Assembly: GCF_900100765.1 (NCBI RefSeq)
Contig: NZ_FNFO01000015.1
Coordinates: 39,449-103,448, forward strand
Direction: 5' to 3'
Length of the DNA stretch: 64,000 nucleotides
Source: Catalinimonas alkaloidigena
Lineage (GTDB): Bacteria > Bacteroidota > Bacteroidia > Cytophagales > Flexibacteraceae
Part shown: positions 42,772 through 52,780 of the stretch, one piece after another
How the letters are laid out: each line of letters opens with the position of its first letter
Numbering within the stretch: position 1 is the stretch's first letter
Translations under genes and position numbers: made by a program
Notes under the pieces: generated by a model
What the model saw: the letters and a program-made list of their open reading frames with translations, nothing else
Told to the model about the DNA's origin: nothing
Database searches by the model: none

Positions 42772-44221
42772 GGATCAGAACAAAGGGTGTAGCTAAGGGT
42801 TGCAGGGTGAGTTGTACTTCGTAGCGCTCACGTTGGGATCGCGATACAAACGAAAAACCCTCCTGGTAAATCAGTTCAAGCCTTTTTGTTAAGTTCTTCA
42901 ACCCGATTCCCCCGGCACCGCTGGTAGTGCGGGTGGTGCCAATCTTGTTGCAGACCCGAATGTGGATGCTGCCGTTTTCTTCAGCTGTCACGTCGATGGT
43001 CAAGGGCTGGGCAGGATCCTGAAGGTCACCGTGCTTAAACGCATTTTCAACCAGCGTTGTCAACAGAAGGGGGATCAAACGTGGCTTTTCCAGGTCACCC
43101 TGGTAACGGGATTGTACCGACAGGTTATGAAATCGCGAAGACTGTAACTGCAGGTAATTCTCTACGTGGTCGATTTCCTGTTTTAGTGTCACCAGCGAAC
43201 GGTGATCGCTTTCCAGGGCGTAACGCATCAGGTCAGACAACTGGCCAACAGCGGTCGCCAATGAATCAGAGACCGGCAGTGCCCGAGCATAGATGAAGTT
43301 CAGCGTATTGTGAAGAAAGTGCGGATTAATTTGGTTACGCAGGTGGTAAAGCTGCGCTTTCAACACTTCCTGTTCAGCTCGCTCCCGTTTCAGGTCCGCT
43401 TCCTGTAAACGGCGGTTCATCTCTACGCTGTCCTCGATGACGACTTCTACCTGGCGTACTACCTGAGGAAGCGCGTTGAATAAGTCGAAGGTGATGCCCC
43501 CAAAGAAATAGGCCGCAGCGAACGAGACTAATATAAACACCGTCCATTCGTGGAAGTACCGGTTGGCCTGCGGATCGCGCATGCCGGCTTCTTCCAGTGC
43601 CGCTTGCCGCTCTAGGGCCCAGGCTCTCTCTTCGAGTAAGGCTTTCTCGTAGTGGGTCGCTTCCGCAGGCGTGAGGTAGTGGAAGGTATAGTGATAGCCC
43701 AGCCGGAAAAAGACGGTCCAGAGCAGCGTTCCAAAGACAAGAACAGTCCATACGGCGGTAGCCCTGCGCCCCAAGACGACGACGGTTCCGATGATCAGGC
43801 TGTGAGCGAGCGCAAAATCGGCCACCAGTGAATCCCGTGAGGGATTACCCACACCCAGGATGTTGGCAAAGCTCATGGCCAAAACGGGTAAAAAACTACT
43901 CCAGCTGGTGAACTGGTCCAGAAGTTCCTGATGGGGCAGCGCCGTGGAGCGCAAAGCCTGCAGGCGAGGCGATTGCGCTCCTGTTGGGGCATAGATGAGG
44001 AAGTTATAGGCAAAAGAGAATAAGTTAGCCAGCACAGCCGGAATAATGAACCAATACAAAATCGGATCCGGAACAAATCTGCCCGTGGTCAGGCGCTCTG
44101 CGCTGAAAAAACCAAGGGCGAGTAATACGCATGCACCATTGAGAATGAGAATTAAACGTCGTCTTGCCAGGGCAAAAGGCGTACTGAGCTGCTGCTTGAT
44201 GCGAAAGAGAATTTCCTGCAT
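42764..44221 (-). CDS. LytS/AlgZ-type sensor histidine kinase
   Basis: 485 residues. Several membrane segments in the first 260 residues (LILILNGACVLLALGFFS, WFIIPAVLANLFSFAYNFL, LIIGTVVVLGRR, WTVFILVSFAAAYFFG), a coiled coil (VEMNRRLQEADLKRERAEQEV), then QLYHLRNQINPHFLHNTLNFIY near residue 300 (phosphoacceptor His in HFLHN) and an ATPase domain (TLVENAFKHGD, GGIGLKNLTKRLEL). Cytoplasmic His_kinase/HATPase pair; the membrane part senses an unknown signal. Confidence 0.93.
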   Translation of the reverse strand: MQEILFRIKQQLSTPFALARRRLILILNGACVLLALGFFSAERLTTGRFVPDPILYWFIIPAVLANLFSFAYNFLIYAPTGAQSPRLQALRSTALPHQELLDQFTSWSSFLPVLAMSFANILGVGNPSRDSLVADFALAHSLIIGTVVVLGRRATAVWTVLVFGTLLWTVFFRLGYHYTFHYLTPAEATHYEKALLEERAWALERQAALEEAGMRDPQANRYFHEWTVFILVSFAAAYFFGGITFDLFNALPQVVRQVEVVIEDSVEMNRRLQEADLKRERAEQEVLKAQLYHLRNQINPHFLHNTLNFIYARALPVSDSLATAVGQLSDLMRYALESDHRSLVTLKQEIDHVENYLQLQSSRFHNLSVQSRYQGDLEKPRLIPLLLTTLVENAFKHGDLQDPAQPLTIDVTAEENGSIHIRVCNKIGTTRTTSGAGGIGLKNLTKRLELIYQEGFSFVSRSQRERYEVQLTLQPLATPFVLIHE

Positions 44222-44247
44222 GGTGTGTCCGAAAATCAGTCGGGAAA

Positions 44248-45300
44248 CTAACTATAGTCGAAAGCCGATAAATAGAGCGGCTGCCCTTCGTAGGCCAGCA
44301 GATCCTGCCGATCCAGCCCGACGGGCTTGACCAGAATGTCCGTGAGGATTCGCTGCTTGAAACGACTCAACCAGCCTAAGTCCATTGCTTGCAGGAGAGC
44401 ATAAAACGGACTGTGAACATCCAGCATCCAAAGCGCCGATGTGACCTCGAAGTGGGACAATACACTGGTCAGGAGCGTGGTGAGCTGTGCTGCATGACCG
44501 GGTTTTACGTAGGCTGCATCCAGAGAGACGAGACGATGCTGATGCGGTCGGAAGGAACTGAAGCGGGGAAGTACATGCAGGGCCATCCATCCGCTCAGCC
44601 CCGGCATCTGAACAAAGTCCCATTCGATAGGGTACACCTGGATGCCTGCTAGAATCGTATTTTTTTCTTTCAGCACATAGTAGTGATCCTCATGATAGAG
44701 GTGTGTTAAGTCCACCAGGCCATGGGATGCATACGTTTCAGCAAGCAGGTGAGACATGGTGGCTTTCTCCGCGTCAGGAAGTTGCATAAACGAGGCGGCT
44801 CGACGGGGAGAAGACCGGCTGAAGAGTAACGGTTCCGCTCGACCCAGTTGAGTAAAGCCGGCACCTTGGGAAATTTGCGTTGATCGCGTATTGGAAGTCT
44901 CGATGTAGGAATAGAACAGGTAAGGCTTCTTTTGTTGTGTAGCGATGTAAGCCAGCGCCTGCTCTTTTAGAAGTTTCCCCAAGCCTTTGCCCTGAAATCC
45001 GGAAAGTACCGCCAGGTAACGTCCATAGTAGGCCGAGGCATTACCTGAGGCTACAGATACCTGCCTTGCGGCCAGGCAGTAGAGACCGGCCAGTTGCGTA
45101 CCGACATATAAAAGGAAAACATAAGGATTAGCCAGCTGCTGACTTCGTTTGGGAGCAGAAAGCTGTCGGTAACGGGGGCCCGTGGTCCCATAAACGATGT
45201 GTGACAAGCGGGCCGATAATGCACGGCTAACGTGCGATTGAACTTGAATCGTGATGCTGGCCTCCTGGTAGATAACAGTTGATACCTTGTCGTCAATCAT
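44248..45300 (-). CDS. GNAT-family acetyltransferase
   Basis: 350 residues from the ATG at 45300. The acetyl-CoA loop AVLSGFQGKGLGKLLKEQAL (about residues 98-117) is the GNAT motif A, with NTRSTQISQGAGFTQLG after it. The C-terminal half is unusually long and lacks a second clear motif A, so it may be a double-GNAT with one degenerate domain. Same strand as the two-component pair, 26 bp downstream of the start region of the kinase on the other side. Confidence 0.75.
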   Translation of the reverse strand: MIDDKVSTVIYQEASITIQVQSHVSRALSARLSHIVYGTTGPRYRQLSAPKRSQQLANPYVFLLYVGTQLAGLYCLAARQVSVASGNASAYYGRYLAVLSGFQGKGLGKLLKEQALAYIATQQKKPYLFYSYIETSNTRSTQISQGAGFTQLGRAEPLLFSRSSPRRAASFMQLPDAEKATMSHLLAETYASHGLVDLTHLYHEDHYYVLKEKNTILAGIQVYPIEWDFVQMPGLSGWMALHVLPRFSSFRPHQHRLVSLDAAYVKPGHAAQLTTLLTSVLSHFEVTSALWMLDVHSPFYALLQAMDLGWLSRFKQRILTDILVKPVGLDRQDLLAYEGQPLYLSAFDYS

Positions 45301-45679
45301 GAAAAAAATCAACCTAATTCAGGTAAAAGAGGGAGTATGGCAGATGAATAGGGTATGAACTCGTATAAACTATTTTGATGAATTGATTGAATTGATTAAA
45401 TTGTATTTTTTTGTTGTGCTATTGGTTTTAAGATTGCTTGTTAGTGTTGGCATTGTAATTATGCTGTGTTTGTTCCTTGCTTTGAAATTACGTCCCGCAA
45501 AGTAATGCATACATCCCGGATTGCTTCCCTTTCAATTATGAATCTTCTACTTTACATGCCTGAATATGGGCATTCGTGCTGCAAACATTTGCTCATGTCT
45601 TTGTTAATTAGCGTTTTATCGAAGTGAATCGCTGTTCAAAATAGAGTTTGTCTAGTTTTTCTGGTCTAGTGTTATAAAG
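45301..45679. other. Divergent promoter region
   Basis: AT-rich sequence between the leftward GNAT gene and the rightward LytTR gene. It contains imperfect repeats of GAATTGATT near 45373-45400 and a TAGAGTTTG box near 45641, similar to a -7 element. No gene seen. Confidence 0.4.
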
Positions 45680-46117
45680 ATGAATTCCCTTGAGTTATCG
45701 TCAGAAGGTTTAAGTGAAGATAAAGTTGCCATCAATAGGAGCGTTGTCAGGAGCAGATCTTCTTCCTGTATACGTTCTGCGTCTTTGCCCCCCTCACCTA
45801 CTTTTCTGCTGGTACGGGTGGGATCGGTATTAGAGCGGGTGGATTTCGATCACCTGATTTTGGTAAAGGCAGAACGCAATAACGCACTTCTAAAAACGTA
45901 CGAGAGAAATCTTCAGGCCTTAGCCTCCATTAAATCCTTTGAGAAACGGTTGCCTGACCAAAACTTCACGCGGGTACATCGCTCATTCCTAGTGGCCATA
46001 CATCAGATCAAGCAGGTAAAAGACAATACCATAGAACTGTTGACGGGTGAGTTTATCCCCATCGGGTCCCGTTATAAAAAGAAATTCATGGAGGCGATTC
46101 GCCATCGTATTTTATAA
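45680..46117 (+). CDS. Stand-alone LytTR-domain regulator
   Basis: 145 residues. The LytTR domain spans about 40-142 (VDFDHLILVKAERNNALLKTY, VHRSFLVAIHQIKQVKDNTIELLTGEFIPIGSRYKKKF). There is no receiver domain; residues 1-35 are Ser/Arg-rich and probably disordered. Likely a DNA-binding protein without phosphorelay. It overlaps the next small frame by one base (TAATG). Confidence 0.88.
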   Translation: MNSLELSSEGLSEDKVAINRSVVRSRSSSCIRSASLPPSPTFLLVRVGSVLERVDFDHLILVKAERNNALLKTYERNLQALASIKSFEKRLPDQNFTRVHRSFLVAIHQIKQVKDNTIELLTGEFIPIGSRYKKKFMEAIRHRIL

Positions 46118-46323
46118 TGAACGCTATGCCACCATGTATGTCTAAACCGCCAAAGTATTTCTGGGTACTGACGCAACGTTTGAGCCACCAGACAGACTGT
46201 GGTCCAACGCTTACGCTGTCAAAGGAAGATTCTACGTTCAACGTTCATTTTCAGCGAGCCCCGCAGGGGCAGGGCGTGTCTTTAACAGATTATGTGGCAG
46301 GTACTGCCCGGGAAAAAGGCTAG
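46117..46323 (+). CDS. Small hypothetical protein downstream of LytTR gene
   Basis: 68 residues. The TAATG overlap suggests translational coupling with the LytTR gene. Composition is neutral (PPKYFWVLTQRLSHQ); no motif. It may be chance. Confidence 0.35.
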   Translation: MNAMPPCMSKPPKYFWVLTQRLSHQTDCGPTLTLSKEDSTFNVHFQRAPQGQGVSLTDYVAGTAREKG

Positions 46324-46393
46324 CTATTTTCTAAACGTGTGTAATCTATCCGTACGTGTGGTTTCCCTTGTCTTTTAACAATCACATTTCACA

Positions 46394-47206
46394 ATGTTTT
46401 TCAAGAATAAAGTAGTTATCATAACCGGAGGTTCCTCCGGTATTGGACGCGCTTGTGCGCAGGCCTTTGCTCAGGCCGGAGCGCATGTAGTCATCACGGG
46501 TCGAAACGAAGCCCGCCTGAACGCCACCGCTTCAGTGCTGAGACAAACATCCGCTCAGGTACTTCCGCTCGTAGCGGACGTCAGTGAGGAAGAGGACTGC
46601 CGGCGTGTCGTAGAAACGACCCTCCGCAAGTGGGGAGGAGTTGATGTGCTGATCAACAATGCGGGCATCTCCATGCGGGCGCTTTTTGCTGACCTCGACC
46701 TGGAAGTGCTGCACCGCTTGATGAACACCAACTTCTGGGGAACCGTTTACATGACCAAGGCGGCTCTTCCTTATCTGTTAAATAGCCAGGGATCTGTGGT
46801 AGGAATCTCTTCTATTGCAGGGTACCGAGGATTGCCGGCTCGCACAGGCTATTCGGCTTCCAAAGCGGCCATGCAGGGCTTTTTTGAGTCATTGCGCACC
46901 GAAACACTTCATCAGGGGCTTCACGTACTGGTGGCTTGTCCTGGGTTCACAACCTCTAACATTCGCAATGTAGCGCTGGCGGCAGACGGTCACCCACAGG
47001 GTGAGACGCCACGAGACGAACAGAAAATGATGTCGGCGGAAGAAGTGGCCCAACGCCTGGTAGAGGCTGTGCAGCATCGGCGACGCGATCTGATTTTAAC
47101 TACGCAGGGTAAAATGACCGTGTTTATGAATAAGTGGTTACCGGGATGGATGGACAAAATGGTCTACAAACACTTCGCAAAGGAAGCAGACTCGCCCTTA
47201 AAGTAA
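46394..47206 (+). CDS. Short-chain dehydrogenase/reductase
   Basis: 270 residues. TGGSSGIG (11-18) for NAD(P) binding, DVLINNAGIS near 85, the catalytic Ser in GISSIAGY and TGYSASKAAMQ (Tyr-x-x-x-Lys around residue 155). The C-terminal region with LPGWMDKMVYKHF resembles the membrane-associated SDR group (DHRS7/ SDR39-like). Substrate not predictable from sequence; NADP(H) is likely from Arg/Thr in TGRNEARL. Confidence 0.9.
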   Translation: MFFKNKVVIITGGSSGIGRACAQAFAQAGAHVVITGRNEARLNATASVLRQTSAQVLPLVADVSEEEDCRRVVETTLRKWGGVDVLINNAGISMRALFADLDLEVLHRLMNTNFWGTVYMTKAALPYLLNSQGSVVGISSIAGYRGLPARTGYSASKAAMQGFFESLRTETLHQGLHVLVACPGFTTSNIRNVALAADGHPQGETPRDEQKMMSAEEVAQRLVEAVQHRRRDLILTTQGKMTVFMNKWLPGWMDKMVYKHFAKEADSPLK

Positions 47207-47609
47207 GTGGTTCCTGAAATCAGTAGGACACTTCTAATAAGCCTAAAAAAATTAACTGAATCGGACGCAGATAGTTTATGACGTATAGTAAACTTATATT
47301 ACTATCGCACTTGAAGAAAAAACACCTGTTTTTGAAGCTAACCTCTACTCACCCGTCAACTGGAAAAAAGGTGGCCCGCCACTGCGGCTATGCGCCGAGG
47401 AATATCGCTATCGACGCATGACAGCAAGTGGGCGACCGGCGTTCCGGTGCCGCCCAGCGGGGTGCCGCCCAGTGAAAAAATGGAGATCATCCCCTAGTTG
47501 AACGCTCATCTCGCTCCGTGGAGGATATTTTGCAAGAATTAGGTGTGAACTATCTTCTACAAGTGGTACAAACAAGTCACGTGGTGATTGGGTGGCGACA
47601 TAACAATCA
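47207..47609. other. Spacer without a convincing gene
   Basis: No convincing frame. A short direct repeat GGTGCCGCCCAG occurs at 47446 and 47461. The minus frame at 47408-47656 overlaps the better-supported small secreted gene and is not called. Confidence 0.4.
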
Positions 47610-47858
47610 TTATTTGTTTGAGCGAGCTTTGCGCTGTCGGTAGCGACAGTAACCACACTCCTGGCGCTCTTCTTGAAGCGCCCCTGTCAGCGCATACCGG
47701 TCTACACGATAATGACACCTTATCAGCCCTTCACAGTCTCCATAATGATGATAGGCGTAAGCGGCTGGGCCGGTACAAAGGTAAACGCTGTCTACCGCCG
47801 GCGGGAGGGTATCCGGCGGAGAAAGAATAAGGCTTAACCACAGAAGCGAATGAACCAT
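47610..47858 (-). CDS. Small secreted cysteine protein, possible zinc-binding
   Basis: 82 residues. A signal-like start (LLWLSLILS), then VYLCTGPAAYAYHHYGDCEGL, RCHY, RQECGYCRYR: two Cys pairs with His residues in the order seen in small Bacteroidota secreted proteins that follow C-x(n)-C..C-x2-C, similar in layout to the lipoprotein at 11135. No enzyme motif. Function unknown. Confidence 0.6.
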   Translation of the reverse strand: MVHSLLWLSLILSPPDTLPPAVDSVYLCTGPAAYAYHHYGDCEGLIRCHYRVDRYALTGALQEERQECGYCRYRQRKARSNK

Positions 47859-47997
47859 TGCTTGAAGCTACACCAAACCTGGCAAAAAGGTAAAGCCGCG
47901 TAAGAATTACGCAAAAAGAGCATGCACAGCACCAATCGCATCTTACTTTGGTTTGTTCTGGTTTGTTTTGCTGCAAAAGGAGCCGTATGTTAACGGC

Positions 47998-48480
47998 ATG
48001 TTATTTCATCGAACCCTGCCCACACCGCAAAAGTGGCTGATGCCCCCCTCCTCTGAACGACTGACCTTCATTCGCACCACCCAAGAAGTGGCCCTGCAGT
48101 TGCCCCTCTACGCCTGCGGGGTAAGTGCGGGCTTTCCTTCCCCGGCGGATGATCATCTGGAAAACCTCATTGACCTCAACCGCTTTCTGATCCGCAACGC
48201 TCCCGCGACTTTTCTAGCCCGGGTCAAGGGTAATTCCATGCGCGACTGTAATATCCACGAGGGGGATATTCTGGTAATTGATCGCTCGATCACTCCACGG
48301 GAAGGGCATCTGGTGCTGTGCGTTGTTGATGGAGAATTTACCTGCAAATGGGCACGCGGGGAAGGCAAGCAGCTGCGGTTGATTTCCACGACGGAGGATG
48401 TTTCGACCCTTCCCCTTTATCACGCCCATGAAGTTACGCTGTGGGGCGTGGTGACCTACACCATTCACCGCAATGCCTGA
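47998..48480 (+). CDS. umuD: UmuD-like translesion polymerase subunit (S24 self-cleaving)
   Basis: 160 residues from ATG 47998. Self-cleavage site [10 protein letters not shown] (Ala44-Gly45), catalytic Ser80 in GNSMRD, and Lys117 in GEFTCKW, in the right order for LexA-type proteases. Activated RecA would trigger cleavage to UmuD'. Overlaps umuC by 8 bp. Upstream at 47949-47975 a repeated GGTTTGTT (twice) could be a regulator site; an AAAGGAG box at about 47980 is spaced too far from this ATG, leaving the start less sure. Confidence 0.88.
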   Translation: MLFHRTLPTPQKWLMPPSSERLTFIRTTQEVALQLPLYACGVSAGFPSPADDHLENLIDLNRFLIRNAPATFLARVKGNSMRDCNIHEGDILVIDRSITPREGHLVLCVVDGEFTCKWARGEGKQLRLISTTEDVSTLPLYHAHEVTLWGVVTYTIHRNA

Positions 48481-49768
48481 CGGTTCGGCGCCTCGTGCGG
48501 TCGCCTTAGTAGACGCCAACAACTTTTACGTTTCCTGCGAACGGGTTTTTGATCCCCGCCTGATCGGGCGACCCGTTGTAGTGCTCTCCAACAACGATGG
48601 GTGTGTGATCGCTCGCAGCAACGAAGCCAAAGCGCTGGGCATCCCCATGGGTGAGCCGGCCTTTAAAATTGAGAAGATGGTAGACCAGCACCACATCGCC
48701 GTCTATTCCAGCAACTATACGCTGTACGGGGATCTGTCCCGTCGGGTCATGGAGGTGCTCGCGCAGTATACCCCGAACCTGGAGGTCTACTCGATTGACG
48801 AAGCCTTTCTTGACCTGGACAACCTCATCGGCAGGGACCTGCAGGAGTACGGCAGAGAAATACAACGGACTGTCGGGCAATGGCTCGGCATACCTGTCTC
48901 GATCGGGGTAGCGGAAACCAAAACCTTAGCCAAGATCGCCAACCGCCTGGCCAAGAAGTCTCCCAAAGCGCAGGGCGTACTGGCGCTGTTTGATCCCCGC
49001 CATGTGGAAGCAGCACTGGAACGGACCCCGATCGGGGAGGTGTGGGGCATCGGCCACCGCTATGCCGACTTTTTGCATCGGAACCACATCCAGACAGCCG
49101 CTCAGTTTCGGCGCACGCCGCCGGACTGGATCAAGAAGCACCTGAAGATCATCGGGCTCCGGACGTGGAAAGAGCTATGGGGCTATCGTTGCATTGGCCT
49201 GGAGACGCAGCCCGCCCCCAGCAAATCGATCTGCACTTCGCGCAGCTTTGGCCATCCGGTACAGGAGTTGAGCCCTCTCCAGGAAGCCGTGGCCACCTAC
49301 ACGGCCCGGGCCGCGGAGAAGCTACGCAAGCAGAGTTTGGTAGCGGGCATGATCGCCGTGTTCATCACTACCAGCCGTTTCAAGGAGGAGGGATACTATT
49401 CTAACAATATGTCTGTCACGTTGCCGGAAGCGACCTCGTCGACGATCAGTCTGACACAGCATGCCCACCAGGCGTTAACCCGCATCTACCGACCAGGACT
49501 CGACTACACGAAAGCCGGAGTGTTGCTGCTCGAATTGCGTCCGGAGGGGATGGTGCAGTTCAATTTATTTGACTCCAAAGAACCGGATGAAAAGGCCAAG
49601 CGCCTGATGCAAATGATGGACCAGATCAACCAAAAGTTGGGAAGGGACTTTGTTCATCTGGCTGCCCAGAAGGCCCGACAGGGGGGCAGTGAGTGGGTAC
49701 AGCAGCGCTCGAAGCTGTCTCCTAGTTATACGACGCAATTGGATCAGCTGTTGGAGGTAGGAAGATGA
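48473..49768 (+). CDS. umuC: UmuC-like Y-family DNA polymerase
   Basis: 431 residues. Y-family marks: [14 protein letters not shown] (metal Asp), [12 protein letters not shown] (metal Asp-Glu), and [19 protein letters not shown]. Little finger with [16 protein letters not shown]; ends [17 protein letters not shown], near the clamp-binding region. With UmuD' it forms the mutagenic polymerase V. Plasmid-borne umuDC operons are known (like mucAB) and raise survival under DNA damage. Confidence 0.93.
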   Translation: MPDGSAPRAVALVDANNFYVSCERVFDPRLIGRPVVVLSNNDGCVIARSNEAKALGIPMGEPAFKIEKMVDQHHIAVYSSNYTLYGDLSRRVMEVLAQYTPNLEVYSIDEAFLDLDNLIGRDLQEYGREIQRTVGQWLGIPVSIGVAETKTLAKIANRLAKKSPKAQGVLALFDPRHVEAALERTPIGEVWGIGHRYADFLHRNHIQTAAQFRRTPPDWIKKHLKIIGLRTWKELWGYRCIGLETQPAPSKSICTSRSFGHPVQELSPLQEAVATYTARAAEKLRKQSLVAGMIAVFITTSRFKEEGYYSNNMSVTLPEATSSTISLTQHAHQALTRIYRPGLDYTKAGVLLLELRPEGMVQFNLFDSKEPDEKAKRLMQMMDQINQKLGRDFVHLAAQKARQGGSEWVQQRSKLSPSYTTQLDQLLEVGR

Positions 49769-50171
49769 AAAGAATATCCACATTCAGTCTTGAAAATTGA
49801 CTAAAAGAAGAAGCGATGACCAAGCTCCTTTCGCCATAATTGCGCCTTTTAGCTGTGGATCGCTTGGTATAGTTGGGGCCTTTCCTGATAAAATGCCAGC
49901 CACGGTAGCTCACTGAATTTTCTTTTGCGACCTCTAATGACGAATGTATAAAGGCGTATCTTGCTTAAGAAGGCTTAAAATGACTTTACTTGTAACGCGG
50001 AGAGGCTCATCAGGTATCCGCTGAAAGCGAATAAAGCGCGTGGATTGGTCAACCTCTGGAATTCGATGTGCTAACGCCATCAACTCAATGGGTCATCTTT
50101 CACTTGAAATACAGTGACACTCAATCATGACGAATAACTAGCAACAGTTTTTAAATATAGGTATTAGAGTT
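49769..50171. other. Spacer between umuC and the metal ATPase gene
   Basis: No certain gene. The minus strand at about 49800-49910 can be read as a Lys/Arg-rich stretch (YRGWHFIRKGPNYTKR) that may come from a transposase tail, but I cannot confirm it. The right end is AT-rich with a likely promoter. Confidence 0.35.
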
Positions 50172-52331
50172 ATGGATTCTACCCACAAACACCGACATGC
50201 GTCTAAAGACCAGGCCGCTAAGGTATTGCAAGGTGCCTCTGCAAAAGAAGCTGCGCTTGAGCAAAAACTCACTGAAAAAACCTTACATGGGCACGAAGCC
50301 GCTATGGATCATAGGGCGATGGAGCATAGAGGACAACACGCTGGCCATGACACGATTCCCATGGGCATGCCGGGGCATGATCACCACAAGATGATGATTG
50401 AAGATTTTAAAAAGCGTTTGTGGATCTGCTTAGTGCTGACCATCCCGATATTGATCTTTTCCCCTATGATCCAAGGATTTATTGGGTATGAGTGGCGGCT
50501 GCCTGGCAATGCGTATGTGATTTTCGGACTAGCCTCTGTTGTCTATTTCTGGGGTGGATGGCCTTTCTTGAAAGGCTTTTACAGTGAGGTGAAGGCCAAA
50601 GGACCCGGTATGATGACGCTGATCTCCATGGCCATCAGTGTCGCTTATTTTTACAGCTCAGCAACCGTCTTTGGGCTTAAAGGAATGGATTTCTTCTGGG
50701 AATTGGCCACGCTGATCGACATTATGTTACTGGGACACTGGCTGGAGATGAAATCTGTACTCGGTGCTTCCAAAGCACTACAACTACTGGTAAGCATGAT
50801 GCCTGCCGTGGCGCACAAAGTACAAGGAGATCAGGTAGAAGAGGTCAAACTGGAAGACTTGGCCATAGGTGACGTGATCCTGATCAAGCCGGGCGAAAAA
50901 GTGCCGGCCGATGGAAGCATTATTGAAGGGGAAAGTTATCTAAATGAATCCATGCTGACGGGCGAATCAAAACCAGTAAAGAAAGGACTTGACAGTAAGG
51001 TCATCGGTGGCTCACTCAATGGCAACGGCTCACTTAAGGTAAAGGTAGAGCATACGGGTAAGGACAGTTACCTGACTAAAGTGATTACCCTGGTGCAAGA
51101 AGCACAAAAGTCCAAGTCCAAAATGCAGAACCTCTCGGATCGAGCCGCCAAGTGGCTAACTTATGGAGCGCTAGCCATCGGGTTCGGGACACTAGCGGTG
51201 TGGGTACTGCTTGGCTTTCCCTTTGTCTATGCGTTAGAACGCATGGTGACTGTGATGGTGATTGCCTGTCCACATGCGTTGGGATTAGCCATCCCTTTGG
51301 TCGTAGCCATATCGACGGCGGTCTCTGCACAGAATGGCTTGCTTATAAGAAACAGAACTGCCTTTGAAGAATCCAGAAAGATCTCAGCCTTGCTGTTTGA
51401 TAAAACAGGGACGTTGACCAAAGGCGAATTTGGCGTAACCCGGATAGAAACCATAGACGATCATTACAGTGCTGATGAACTCCTGCGATTGGTTAGCGCC
51501 TTAGAGCAAAGTTCTGAGCATCCGATTGCAGTGGGCGTTGTCAATAAGGCAAAGGAGAAAAACATTACCATCCCCACCCCAGAGAATTTTCAGGCCATTA
51601 CCGGGAAAGGAGTGAAAGCCCAAGTGGATGGAAAGGAAATAAAAGTAGTCAGCCCGGGCTATCTGAAGGATGAAAAAGTAACTGTCCCGGAAGCCGCTTT
51701 TGGGAGTGCAGCCGAAACGGTTGTGTTTGTCTTGATAGATGATAAGCTGATAGGCTACATAGCTTTAGCCGACACAATCAGACCAGAAAGTGCCCGTGCC
51801 ATTCACGTATTTAAAAAAAATCATATCAAGGTGATGATGGCAACAGGTGATAATGAGGTAGTCGCCAAAGCCGTAAGTAGTGCGTTAGGTTTGGATAATT
51901 ATTACGCCGAAGTGTTGCCTCATCAAAAAGTAGAGGTGGTTAAAGCGTTACAAGCTAAAGGGGAGTTTGTGGCCATGACTGGCGACGGAGTTAACGACGC
52001 GCCTGCCTTGGCGCAAGCTGATGTGGGCATTGCTGTCGGCTCAGGTACGGACGTTGCCGCTGAAACCGCCGACATTATTCTGGTCAACAGCAATCCTCAG
52101 GATATTGCCAATCTCATTCTGTTTGGCAAGGCAACTTACAGCAAGATGATTCAGAATTTGATTTGGGCTACCGCCTATAACGCCTTTGCTATTCCGTTGG
52201 CCGCCGGTGTTCTTTATAGTACTGGCTTTGTGCTGGGTCCGGCAGTAGGCGCAGTTTTTATGAGCCTGAGCACGATTATAGTAGCCGTCAATGCGCAACT
52301 GTTGCGGCGAAAAATCAGTGGTAGTCGATAA
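50172..52331 (+). CDS. P1B-type heavy metal ATPase, CPH motif (CopB-like)
   Basis: 719 residues. The His/Met-rich N-terminus (KHRHASKD, GHEAAMDHRAMEHRG, GMPGHDHHKMM) replaces the usual CxxC metal domains. Membrane ion site CPH in VIACPHALGLAIP (about 365), phosphorylation DKTGTLTKG (about 409), SEHPIAVG and GDGVNDAPALAQADVGIAVGSGTD. CPH pumps of the CopB group export Cu(I)/Ag(I) from the cytoplasm. TGES in the actuator. It stands alone with its own promoter, upstream of the DUF305 and membrane block, which suggests copper or silver resistance. Confidence 0.93.
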   Translation: MDSTHKHRHASKDQAAKVLQGASAKEAALEQKLTEKTLHGHEAAMDHRAMEHRGQHAGHDTIPMGMPGHDHHKMMIEDFKKRLWICLVLTIPILIFSPMIQGFIGYEWRLPGNAYVIFGLASVVYFWGGWPFLKGFYSEVKAKGPGMMTLISMAISVAYFYSSATVFGLKGMDFFWELATLIDIMLLGHWLEMKSVLGASKALQLLVSMMPAVAHKVQGDQVEEVKLEDLAIGDVILIKPGEKVPADGSIIEGESYLNESMLTGESKPVKKGLDSKVIGGSLNGNGSLKVKVEHTGKDSYLTKVITLVQEAQKSKSKMQNLSDRAAKWLTYGALAIGFGTLAVWVLLGFPFVYALERMVTVMVIACPHALGLAIPLVVAISTAVSAQNGLLIRNRTAFEESRKISALLFDKTGTLTKGEFGVTRIETIDDHYSADELLRLVSALEQSSEHPIAVGVVNKAKEKNITIPTPENFQAITGKGVKAQVDGKEIKVVSPGYLKDEKVTVPEAAFGSAAETVVFVLIDDKLIGYIALADTIRPESARAIHVFKKNHIKVMMATGDNEVVAKAVSSALGLDNYYAEVLPHQKVEVVKALQAKGEFVAMTGDGVNDAPALAQADVGIAVGSGTDVAAETADIILVNSNPQDIANLILFGKATYSKMIQNLIWATAYNAFAIPLAAGVLYSTGFVLGPAVGAVFMSLSTIIVAVNAQLLRRKISGSR

Positions 52332-52780
52332 AAAGTTACACTGTTGGTCACGTAGTAATTCGGTGAAGAGGGACAATGCCACTCTCAGTGAAGAACAGAA
52401 CAAGGGTTTTTGTCAAGCAGCGGTGAACCTCACCTGATTTTCTAGATGCACTCTCAGCCAAATATTCTGTAGCAAACAAGTGGGCGACGTGCGTGCTCTT
52501 TCTCGTTAACAAAGTAGTGGGCGCGGCGTGGGCATAATTGCCTAAAAACTCACGATAGAAATACAAGCTAGTGGCGGCGATGAGCGCTGGTTTGCGGTCG
52601 GATAGCAACTTGCATCGAGAGGATACTTAGACAGGCCTGAAACGGATTTTAGTCAGCATAAACATTCTACTGCGGTACCTGGCTCAGCCTGTGTATCTGG
52701 TTGAGGCCCCTTCCAGCTTGAGCGAGATCCTTAGTGCAGACACAACATACACTTTTTTTTCAGGCTATTATAGCCTGTGA
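52332..52780. other. Spacer without a convincing gene
   Basis: No certain gene. A minus frame at 52348-52608 is helical but has no motif. A pair of inverted AAAGTGTATGT/GCCTGT features near 52745-52770 may be part of a terminator for the membrane protein at 52781 (CAGGCTATTATAGCCTG at about 52762-52778, followed leftward by A-rich sequence). Confidence 0.4.

Noticed and set aside
47408..47656. 82-codon minus-strand frame
   Set aside because: Overlaps the better-supported small secreted protein and has no signal or motif.
49722..49913. Possible transposase tail on the minus strand
   Set aside because: Suggestive basic sequence only; no terminal repeat or catalytic motif could be found.
52348..52608. 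86-codon minus-strand frame downstream of the metal ATPase
   Set aside because: No recognisable motif or start context.
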